Position numbers and translations under genes: made by a program | Source of the DNA: Phoronis ovalis | Lineage: Eukaryota; Phoronida; Phoronidae | Length of the DNA: 10,759 nt | Assembly: GCA_028565635.1 (NCBI GenBank) | Contig: JAOXYB010049858.1 | Location: forward strand, 1-10,759 | Direction: 5' to 3' | Notes under the pieces: generated by a model | Told to the model about the DNA's origin: nothing | The model's input: only the letters and a program-made list of their open reading frames with translations | Databases searched by the model: none | In this document: positions 1 through 8,010 of the stretch, one piece after another | How positions within the stretch are numbered: the first letter of the stretch is position 1 | Layout: each line of letters starts with the position of its first letter

Positions 1-649
1 ACATACCTTTAGCGGAGTATTCAAAAATATCATTTATAGTACTGGTAGCAACATTAACATCAATATTTACCTCATTTCCTAATTTTTAAAAAAGATTTGC
101 ACAGTATTCGTCATTGAATGCATTAAGATACTCTTATTTTTTTTTGTTCATTCCATTTGAGATATAAAAAGTCGCTTGTTGGCATTTGCTCCAAGTTGTC
201 AGGTTCTGTATAATTACACTTTAATTCACACTTAATTTTAAAACTAATTGAATATTCAAATAATCATTATTCCTTATATATTCCATTGCTACTTTTTGCA
301 TTAAATTGTATACATTTTCATATCAAGAAGGTCCAAGCGATTTTCCTCGGAGATTTCAATAACTTTATTTCACAAAGTTTATAGAAGTTATTTTCTTTTT
401 TGTTTGTCTCTATTTCAATCTTGGTTCTGCCGTAACTTCATCCTTATTTTTAGAATAAATCCTGTTTTTTTATCTCTATTTATCTGCCCCCTAAAAATCA
501 CAGGAACGTAGTTTAGCACTTAGCATTTGCACATCATTACAAATGATAGCATATCGATCCTGGAATCTGAATTACACTCGAATACAAACAGGCTTAATTG
601 ATACATAGTTCTGGTGCACTTAATTTCTAAATATCAAATTAGCTTGAAC
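1..649. other. AT-rich non-coding sequence
   Basis: No open frame, splice-consistent exon or RNA gene can be supported here. The sequence is AT-rich with short homopolymer T runs. It looks like ordinary intergenic or intronic invertebrate DNA. Confidence 0.6.
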
Positions 650-689
650 CACAACATTGTGTACCACGTCACAACATTGTGTACCACGT
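650..689. repeat. 20-bp perfect tandem duplication
   Basis: The 20-mer CACAACATTGTGTACCACGT occurs twice head to tail (650-669 and 670-689) without a mismatch. Each copy contains the partly palindromic ACAACATTGT core. The perfect identity suggests a recent slippage or local duplication event. No function is apparent. Confidence 0.9.
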
Positions 690-1005
690 TTATAAACGTT
701 TTACTGTTGTCAGTAACCTTTAAAAAGCATATTGAACAAACAATACGAAGCTCTTGCAAGTCAAGTGCTATCGAGCTGGCCAAACGTGCATGATTTTTTA
801 ACATTTCGTCAGTGGCTCTTTGAAGTATAATATTTTGTCATTATAAGCCTGTATCGAAATAATTTTGCTATTAACATACTTTGAATCAATGGGAATTTTC
901 TTTTTGTGAAGAATAGTTAAGTATTACGCTTAAATATTTATAACTGAATACATATTTCAAAAGCTGTCAAATCAAAAATTACGAAAAATAAATGTTTAAC
1001 ATTTC

Positions 1006-1309
1006 CCCGGGGGGTTCACTTGAAGAGAAGTCGGATACGCATGCTTGTCCGAAAAAACGGCGGTATGGTGTACCTTTTTTGACGTTCGACGGGGTTCCCG
1101 GGAACCCCGTTTAGGGGTCGATTTTTCGGAAAAACACAATTAGGGGTATGTTTTTGGAAGATGTAACTTTCCGTTTAGGGGTTGGTTTTTCACCTACACC
1201 TCCCGTTTAGGGGTGGTATTTTGATCCTCTACTTCCCGTTTAGGGGCTTATTTTGAACCCTACGGATGAGCATGGGTACCCGACTTCTCTTCAAGTGAGC
1301 CCCCGGGAG
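1006..1309. mobile_element. Short GC-rich inverted-repeat (MITE-like) element
   Basis: A block of about 304 bp, much richer in GC than its surroundings, is bounded by inverted repeats of about 40 bp. The left end (about 1006-1050) begins CCCGGGGGG, then TTCACTTGAAGAGAAGTCGG. The right end (about 1265-1309) reads the same on the - strand with a few changes (TCACTTGAAGAGAAGTCGG, then GTACCCATGCT). The hexamer CATTTC stands directly outside both ends (1000-1005 and 1310-1315), so it is a candidate target-site duplication. The interior carries four GTTTAGGGG motifs (1109, 1173, 1205, 1238), a degenerate one at 1138, and a perfect 22-bp palindrome (1089-1110). There is no coding capacity, so if mobile it is non-autonomous. 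The superfamily cannot be told from the ends. Confidence 0.75.
1089..1110. repeat. Perfect 22-bp palindrome in the inverted-repeat element
   Basis: The two 11-base halves are exact reverse complements with no loop, centred on CCC/GGG at 1099/1100. It runs directly into the first GTTTAGGGG motif. It could form a cruciform or bind a symmetric protein; that is inference. Confidence 0.85.
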
Positions 1310-3040
1310 CATTTCTTCAGTAGCTCTTTCTTTCTTAATATTTTCGCTTTCAGTAACCGTATAGCCACAAACTAACTGACATCAAAAAATATGTTATAGA
1401 CAATAAATAATAACAAGAAAAAAAAAATTGGCATAATCTTTTTAGCCATTTGTTCTTCCATTTTCAAAGTCAGATAGCATATTTTTTTTAAGCATTACAC
1501 TTTGGCACTAGAGCCAAATAAGTGATTTTGCTCGTGACACTCGCAGACGCTATCACTTAACCATACTGGTTTCGAGTTCTGTGCACTATTGAACGAAAAT
1601 TGTTTTTGTTTAGTGTAAATACGGCGACACGATGGTACCTATACATTAATTATTCCCATGTATTTTGATCTCGGGTGTTACGCATTATACGCCATTTTTT
1701 CGTTTGCGTCATTTTAATATTATACTGAAATATTAAAATATTAAAATATACTGAAAATTTTCTCATTATGTCTTTTAGATTTTTAATATATATATTATCG
1801 CATAGGCAATTTTTGATATATAACACTTTGTGTTTTACTTATTTAGCAGATCGCAATGTGCGGGAAATTAAATTGAAAATGGACATTTTTAAGTGGTATG
1901 CGAGTATCTGACGCACTGTCTGTATATCTGTTGGGATGATGTTTCAATATACGGCTTATAATTGGGATAAAACATCTCGTGCCTCTGTGTTGTATCTTGG
2001 TATTTGCAGTATAAATTTCTGCTCAAAACTAAGGTATCTCGTACTTCGTGATCTCGTTGGCTGTACTTAGTTCTACTGGTCATATCCATATGCACCTTAT
2101 AATCACCCTACAAACTACAGTCTGTTACCATACGACAATTGTGAGGAGGTAGATACTATGCTTTGCTTTTGCTTTGCGGTGATCGACACATGATTTTCAG
2201 AACTTTCCTTTAGAGAATGGGTAGTGCTGCTTGACATCCAACACAGTGTGACATATTCCATGAGTCGCATTATCTATACATTTGCACATGCGTCTTTATC
2301 TATGAATGTCCTCAAATGACGTACCAGAACCCAGTTATTACAAGAAATGAATACCGTTTACGTTTACAATAATTGAATGTTATGCAACATAAATTAAATA
2401 AAAAATAAAGAATTTAACAAAATGCCACTAGATATCTCCAAGACAAAATCAGCATTAATAATGCGAATTCATTAAACCTACTCGCACTTCAAAAGCGGAC
2501 AATAGATACGTTTTATGTCAACCATTCATTTTTTTAAAATATTTATTTGATTATTTCAAAATGCATGATTCTAATCTTCCAGGGAATATCAGTTATATAC
2601 AGTAATGTAAAATTATCTAAATATATATCAGGTAATTACAGTTTAACATATATAGTAAATGTTGAATAGTCATCTAATCAGAAAATGAATTACATCTCGA
2701 AAAACTATAAACTCTTAGGCAGTAAATATCACTACAAATGCGTCGTTCAATATATATTTCAACAGAATCACTATACTTTGCGGGATCTTTAATAAATCTT
2801 TGAATCTACTTCTCGACGTGTATCAGATACTATCACAATAAAACAAAAGTGTATAAATAATTAAACTTTCAAAAGTCAAACATTGACAATGATAAATAAT
2901 GATTAAAGTAATTCAAATATACATCGCGTAACTACATGTGCTCTTCAATATATTGAATATCCATTTCGTAAGGAAATTATTCGAAATTATGATACTTGGT
3001 TCTAGCAAAATCAGTGCTATGCTCTTCAATCGCGAACAGG
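1310..3040. other. Non-coding region upstream of the lectin gene
   Basis: This stretch is AT-rich with scattered TATA-like and (AT)n runs (for example 1790-1797) and short ATTAAAATATT repeats near 1728-1748. A 68-codon - strand open frame at 1889-2095 has no recognisable domain and no splice support, so I treat it as chance. I see nothing else that can be supported. Confidence 0.6.
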
Positions 3041-3043
3041 AAA

Positions 3044-3053
3044 TATATATATA
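3044..3053 (+). promoter_or_regulatory. Possible TATA box of the lectin gene
   Basis: A (TA)5 run lies about 105 bp upstream of the ATG at 3158, a reasonable distance for a TATA box plus a short 5' UTR. TA-runs are common in DNA this AT-rich, so the assignment is weak. Confidence 0.25.
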
Positions 3054-3157
3054 GTAAGCTATTTAACTAATTATGTAACCGTGTTGCTAACTTCATTACT
3101 AGCTTACTAGCTCAAATGGCAAGAAATACAAGCATATACAATTTCTGATCAGCAGAA

Positions 3158-4431
3158 ATGTTGTTCTACGTTATAACGTCAGCTATCTGCTGCATGGTTT
3201 TTGAAGTCCAAAGTAATTTTGTAGGTGGTCTACTGAAACAGGTCAATCATAAAAATAAACGGATTATTGGTGATCACATATCTGCCAAGCCCGGGCTGTC
3301 CTTAGCCGATTGTAAGAAAGAATGCGCATGGAGCGAGTTTTGTCGAGGGATAACAGTGGACGGAACTGCCGCTGGCACTCGCTACTACATGGTATACCAA
3401 CAGAATGTAACGTTAAGCTTTGAAGAAAATACTGCTTGGGAGTTCTACGAATTAGTAAGTAATGTTTATTTGAAATCGTTTAAGTAATCTCTGTTGTGTT
3501 TGCTGTAAACAATGGAAAATATGTCAATACTGAGCCGCCAACCATTTACTTGAAATATTTAAATCTAGCGAAACACGCTTTATTAGCACTGTTAGTTTTC
3601 CTTAGGTAGTGTTCTCTTCTAGTGGTGAATGCTTCCTTCATAAAATTTTCATTTCATATCTCTCCTTTTTTTTGCACAACATGCCGTCAAAAATATAAAA
3701 CTATAATGGTGATGTGTTAAACTTAAAGTTTTTGTTTCAAAATTATGGCAGGAATTTTAATGTTTGTAAATAAATTTTCAACTTTATATTTTTCTGGCCA
3801 CATAAACTAGAAATATGTCATTAGCAAAGAACTGCTTTTTCTGTTATAGATACCAGTTGACGGTCAATATTCTGGAAATCGCTTATGGTTAAAAGACAAC
3901 GATTGGATAACCATCATGCACAGATACGATGGCTCCCAAGATTTTAACCAACCATGGCAAAGGTACAAAGAAGGGTTTGGCTCGTTTGACCGAGAGTTTT
4001 GGCTGGGTAATGAACTACTGCATCAGATTACAAGTACAGGGCAATATGAATTAGAAATTGTTATGATGGACTGGGATAACGTCTCAGCTCTTCAACAGTA
4101 TGTGAACTTTTCAGTTGGAGCAGAAGCTGATAGATATCGTCTCCAGCTTGAAGATGGGGGTCTTATTGATGGATTTAGCATAAGTGGGCTCAGTGGACAA
4201 CCTTTCCACACCCACGATGACGATATATCAGCTGCCGCGTGCGCTCAACCTGAATCACGTGGTGGTGGGTTTTGGTATCAAAATACGGGTACTATGTGCA
4301 CGAAAGTTAGCCCAACTGCCAACTATCCTTATAATGGTACATGTTCAAAGTTAAAGGCTAAATGCTTCAAGTACCGCACAAATGCACCTGTTCTGCTAAA
4401 GACTGTTGTAATGAGGATAAGAAGAATATAA
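3158..4431 (+). CDS. Secreted PAN-like / fibrinogen-related domain protein (two exons)
   Basis: This is a probable secreted pattern-recognition lectin of 292 residues, spliced from 3158-3454 and 3850-4431. The donor is TTA|GTAAGT and the acceptor TTCTGTTATAG|ATA, both phase 0. Residues 1-19 form a hydrophobic signal peptide, which fixes the start (A at -3 of the ATG). Residues about 20-99 resemble a PAN/apple module: Cys52, Cys56, Cys62 in DCKKECAWSEFC, ending WEFYEL. Residues about 110-292 are a fibrinogen C-terminal domain: WITIMHRYDGSQDF, then GFGSFDREFWLGNELLH, YELEI, FSVGAEADRYRLQL, a DDD run at 222-224 near the usual Ca2+ site, Cys230/Cys249, and a terminal MRIRRI in place of the usual MKIRP-type end. 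The first part of a normal fibrinogen domain (SGVYTI...VYCDM) is absent, and I find no exon for it in the intron. Candidate N-glycosylation sites are N83, N177, N186 and N262. The family binds acetylated sugars in innate immunity; this protein's ligand is unknown. Confidence 0.85.
3455..3849 (+). other. Intron of the fibrinogen-related gene
   Basis: This 395-bp intron separates the PAN-like exon from the fibrinogen-domain exon. It begins GTAAGT and ends TTTTTCTGTTATAG. I searched it for the missing N-terminal fibrinogen segment and saw none: no conserved GVY or YCDM-type codons flanked by splice sites. Confidence 0.8.
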
Positions 4432-4546
4432 CGAATGATCAGAAACAATGAAATCTTAATGTTTTAAATTTGCCGTGATGAAAAAAGTCATAATCTAACT
4501 TTTAGACTATAACATTGTAATGTTAGAATTTAACTTGGCCGGTAGA

Positions 4547-4562
4547 GACAGACAGACAGACA
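4547..4562 (+). repeat. (GACA)4 microsatellite
   Basis: Four perfect GACA units abut and enter the left edge of the dispersed repeat copy at 4559-4765. The second copy has a degenerate version (GACTGACA at 7243-7250) in the same place, so the tetranucleotide is probably part of the repeat family. Confidence 0.85.
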
Positions 4563-4765
4563 GGTTGCTGCTACGGTCTTATGGTTAAAAAAAATCAACA
4601 TCGATTGCTTAATAACTTCATCACCTGCTTTTATAACTGGAGGATATATTGGTCGGATTATTTTCCAGGATCTTGACATTGCTCCTAAACTCTTCAGTTT
4701 AAGTGTTTTCCCAAACAGTAGCGTCTTCTTTTTTTCGATGTTTTTGGCATTGTGATGATTCATTT
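4559..4765. mobile_element. Dispersed repeat, copy 1
   Basis: This segment shares blocks in the same order with 7247-7465: GTTGCTGCTACGGTCTTAT; AACTTCATCACCTG.TTTTATAACTG; GGA(T/C)TATTTTCCAGGA; and TAAACTCTTCA.TTTAA. Copy 1 lacks about 45 bp found in copy 2 after the first block. It has no open frame of note; the 81-codon - strand frame at 4530-4775 runs through the repeat and I regard it as chance. Two diverged copies 2.7 kb apart indicate an old non-autonomous transposable-element family. The adjoining GACA microsatellite resembles arrangements reported in mollusc Helitron/Helentron-derived and pearl-type elements, but that assignment is inference. Confidence 0.65.
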
Positions 4766-4990
4766 GCAAGAACAATAAGGGGTGTTGTGCAGTTGATACA
4801 ATTTCTTATACTTTCTTTGTCAAAAACATATCAGAATATATTTTGTAAATTGCTAGCATGACATTAATAAGTTCCATTGATTTTCTCACGAACATTTATT
4901 TGTTGAATAATAAGAAAACGAAAAAGTAAAACGTTGTTTTGCCAGTCATGTAGAGGGCCGGGTGGAGGGTTGTGCTACTGTTCTTTCGGT

Positions 4991-4996
4991 AATAAA
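4991..4996 (+). terminator. Possible polyadenylation signal (AATAAA)
   Basis: This is the first canonical AATAAA I see downstream of the lectin stop at 4431, giving a 3' UTR of roughly 560 nt that would include the dispersed repeat copy. Such hexamers are frequent by chance at this AT content. Confidence 0.25.
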
Positions 4997-5088
4997 TGCC
5001 CCTGTCGGATTTGAAAGTCAAACAAGTAGCTCTTCTTTTGTAGCAAGCGCGTCATTGACGGTACGTTTCCATACAAAGGCATTCTACG

Positions 5089-5736
5089 TTAAAATGCCAT
5101 AGACATTTAGTATTTATTTATTTCAAACTTCACATGGCAAAACTACTTTCTCAGTGCATGAAAATACCATATGATGACAAGCACAAAAACTGTTTTATCT
5201 TTAAACTAATAATGTACGTTAAACATTTTAACCAAACTCTCTTGGATACGTTTAAAATATGTTTCAGTCTATCTTTTCGGCATTATATTTTTTAAATGAC
5301 GGAAAAGTTTATTCGCCATGGATTGTAGCATACAGTATCACTTCTTCAATATTGCTTTGAATGAGATACGAGCGATGTGTTATATTTTAACCAATTATCT
5401 AATGTAAGCTAATATATAATTGTGTTGTCTTGGCCATCTAACCGTCACCCCTAGCATAACATTTAGTTAAAGACCAGCGGGTTAACCAACATGAACAATT
5501 TATCTCCATAAGAACAACACGTCATTTAAAAAATATAATGCCGTTGAGGTAGAATATGAAACACACTTTAGACTTATCCAAGAGAGTTTGGTTTAAATGT
5601 TTAACATAAATCATTAGTTTAAAGATAAAACAGTGTTTGTGCTTGTCATCATATGGTATTTCAGTGCACGGAGAAAGTTGTTTTGCCATGTGAAGTCTGA
5701 AATAAATAAATATTAAATGTCTTTGGCATTTTTTAA
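5089..5736. mobile_element. Foldback element with ~210-bp inverted arms
   Basis: The left arm (5091-5300) and right arm (5521-5730) are long reverse complements around a spacer of about 220 bp. Matching blocks include ATTTATTTATTTCA, ACTTCACATGGCAAAAC, ACCATATGATGACAAGCACAAA, CTGTTTTATCTTTAAACTAAT, ACCAAACTCTCTTGGATA and GGCATTATATTTTTTAAATGAC. The outer ends read TTAAAATGCC and TTAAAAAATGCC, so TTAA flanks both sides. A TTAA duplication would fit a piggyBac-type insertion, but TTAA is its own reverse complement, so it may simply belong to the arms. No protein is encoded. A read-through transcript would form a long hairpin. A foldback transposon or large MITE is the best reading; a local inverted duplication is the alternative. 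Confidence 0.75.
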
Positions 5737-5935
5737 AGCTTTAATATTTTTTCAAATATTATTCTAATGATGCTAAACATTTTAGTAACATTTAGGTAAA
5801 GAATGTTATAAAATGGCTTCTGAAGAATGTTCTTGGACCAGCTTTGTTACACATTCGTTTCAATCCCCGCTATACGCGAACCTTCACGGTCAGATGATTA
5901 ATTCATGTAAACAGGTATAAATACACATGTCAATT

Positions 5936-6356
5936 CAGTACTTTTTTCCTATGTCCTTATTCAACAAGGAAAAGATACTTATTTCCCTTTTCCTTATTTG
6001 ATTGAGGGTTTGGGAAAGAAAAAAAGAACCCCTTTCCGATTCTTGAGAACCCCAATTTCGAGTCGATTTTGATACGAACCTTTCTTGATTTTGATCCGAA
6101 TAAGGAAAGGGATATGTTTCCTTTTTCCTTATTCGATTTCGATACAAATAAGGAAGAAAGTACCATTTCCTTTTCCATATTTGACTTTGATACAAGGAAA
6201 ACGGAAACATCTCATTTTGCATATACGGTTTTGATCTGAATGCGGATAATAAACCATTTCCTTTTTCCTATTATTCAATTTTGATTCGAATAAGGAAGAG
6301 AACATTTCATTTTTCCTTATTCGATTCTGATCTGAAAAAGGAAAAAGTTATTTCTC
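5936..6356. repeat. Array of imperfect hairpin repeats (CCTTATTCGA...CGAATAAGG)
   Basis: About six or seven degenerate copies of a unit of roughly 48 bp are present. Each has the form TTTCCTTTTTCCTTATTCGA, then a short TTTTGATAC-type centre, then CGAATAAGGAA. The two sides of each unit are reverse complements, so every unit can fold on itself. Clear copies lie near 6070-6110, 6117-6160, 6256-6300 and 6305-6350; those at 5940-6050 and 6165-6240 are more decayed. The purine/pyrimidine asymmetry opens 73- and 95-codon frames on the - strand (5957-6178, 5935-6222), which I read as by-products of the repeat. It may be a decayed palindromic satellite or the tandem core of a transposable element. 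Confidence 0.7.
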
Positions 6357-7246
6357 AAAATTAAAACGCCACGCCCTGTCAAAAAAGGGAAAACATATGT
6401 GTATTTATATGACGGTACTATATACTACAAAAATTAGCTATAATTGGGACCGTTACATGACTAACACTACAAATTGCTTTGCTTATTGCATATCATGTGA
6501 GCATCATAACTACAATCTGATGGATACAAATACCGTGTCACATTTGAAGAGGTTATTTTAAATTATAAGAGCTAGTATACGCACCCTTAGAAGAAGTTAC
6601 TAACGTGATGTATTTTGACAGAATATGTGTTTATTATAAAATAACATGGCGTACAGCACTGTCTATGCATGCTTACGATTGTATATTCAAGATATAAATA
6701 CAAGTATACATATATATATTAGTGCTTTCTTTCTTATATTGATACAAAAATGGAAATCAAAACCATCTGTCTACACCATTTATAAATAAAAACAAGTTAT
6801 GGGGAATGACGCTGCTTCAGTAAATAAATATTGTGATTTTTGTTCGTTTACAGAATAAATACACATGTAGTGATGTAGTGCAGTTTATAGCAGTTCTTGT
6901 ATTCTTTTAACATCAACATTTCTCGAGGAGATACAAGCTGCAATTGATTTTCCCATCCACCTCAATAGTGACATATAATCGCACTTTAGTAAATAACCTA
7001 AATTGCTTTTAGTCTATATACAAAAAAATCTTATACATGTGCAAACAGTAAGCACTGTTCCTCCTACTGTAAAATATATACCAGAATAAGACATGATGCA
7101 TGAAACTACTACAATCGCCCCTAGCTGTTCAAATAAATGTGGGTAATCATACTTGTTAATGAAAACGCGTTATGAATTTTGCCGGGAATTTTGACTAAAA
7201 AGCTAAGTTCATTCTAATATTAATCTGTTCAAAAAGTATGTTGACT
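6357..7246. other. AT-rich non-coding interval
   Basis: No exon, RNA gene or strong repeat can be supported in this 890-bp stretch between the hairpin array and dispersed repeat copy 2. It lies between the 3' ends of two convergent genes. Confidence 0.6.
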
Positions 7247-7465
7247 GACATGTTGCTGCTACGGTCTTATTTAATGTTGCATCATGATACATAGAATTAA
7301 TGGTTACATCATTATCTGTATTGGTTAACAACTTCATCACCTGATTTTATAACTGCAGGATCTCTTAGTTGGACTATTTTCCAGGACAATGACTGAAATC
7401 ACTTCTAAACTCTTCAATTTAAATATTTTCCTTGAAAATAGCATGACTTGGGTGATTCAATTCCT
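7247..7465. mobile_element. Dispersed repeat, copy 2
   Basis: This is a diverged copy of the repeat at 4559-4765 in the same orientation, with the GTTGCTGCTACGGTCTTAT block at 7252-7270 and the AACTTCATCACCTG block near 7328-7341. It holds about 45 bp not found in copy 1 (about 7271-7320). It lies downstream of the SH3YL1-like stop codon and may form part of that gene's 3' UTR. Confidence 0.65.
7268..7273 (-). terminator. Possible polyadenylation signal (ATTAAA, - strand)
   Basis: I see no AATAAA on the - strand within about 900 bp of the SH3YL1-like stop at 7901. The variant ATTAAA at 7268-7273, inside dispersed repeat copy 2, is the nearest candidate and implies a 3' UTR of about 630 nt. 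The evidence is weak. Confidence 0.2.
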
Positions 7466-7900
7466 TACAATTCATGAATATTCAGAGTTTTACTACAAGT
7501 TCAAGTACAATGACAACAGATAATAACAGTAGCAGTGACATCTGGTGGAGATGAGGAAAGAACAGTCCTTCTTTACAACTAAAACATGTCAATACCGCAC
7601 TAATGAAAAAGTTGTGACGGCATCCCTAAGCGTTGCTTGCAAGCTCAAATTACTGGTTTCTTTGCTGACTAAATTAAATGTATTTGTCACAACTATCCTT
7701 GTTTTTTCCATGGACTTGTATCCAGTGAGTGTACCAACATAATTATCCAGACATGTCCTGTGTTACCATGAAATCTTGTAGAACCAGAGTATTTCAGTAC
7801 GGTCATCCAGAAGAGTTCTATTTTTTCCTTAGAAATACATCTGGTAGATAATAATGATGCAACTGCTCCACAAATGAATACATCGACTGTCCGACTCGTG
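7466..7900 (-). other. Probable 3' untranslated region of the SH3YL1-like gene
   Basis: This sequence directly follows the stop codon on the - strand. It contains short open frames on both strands (7545-7742 + and part of 7693-7971 -) without recognisable protein features. I infer 3' UTR from position only. Confidence 0.4.
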
Positions 7901-8010
7901 TCACAGTATGTTGACATAATTAGCTGGGAAAATCCCCGTTTTACCATGGACCTGCCCTTCCCACCAGTCATCCTGGGAATCCATACGGGTCAGCACAGTT
8001 ATGTCATCGC
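7901..8010 (-). other. SH3YL1-like terminal coding exon (second half of SH3)
   Basis: The acceptor is TTTATTTTTAAG|GC; the first two bases complete a Gly codon split from the previous exon. It then encodes 35 residues, DDITVLTRMDSQDDWWEG to FPANYVNIL, and stops at TGA (7903-7901). It carries the SH3 ligand-binding Trp (DWWEG) and the FPxNYV motif. The open + strand frame at 7874-8110 is only its antisense shadow. Confidence 0.9.

Noticed and set aside
800-1345. Similar strings CATTTCGTCAGTGGCTCTTT (803) and CATTTCTTCAGTAGCTCTTT (1310)
   Set aside because: The likeness covers only about 20-40 bp and fades on both sides. It may be an old local duplication, but it is too weak to claim.
1889-2095. 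68-codon open frame on the - strand
   Set aside because: It has no domain, signal peptide or splice context; its length is expected by chance and its composition is unremarkable.
3488-3849. Hidden exon with the missing N-terminal fibrinogen segment
   Set aside because: No frame here contains the expected GVY or YCDM residues between splice sites, and direct joining of the flanking exons already keeps phase.
4530-4775. 81-codon - strand frame
   Set aside because: It runs through dispersed repeat copy 1 and the GACA microsatellite. The second copy of the repeat does not preserve it.
5935-6222. 95- and 73-codon - strand frames rich in Lys, Phe and Ser
   Set aside because: The repetitive composition comes directly from the hairpin array read in two frames; neither frame looks like a protein family.
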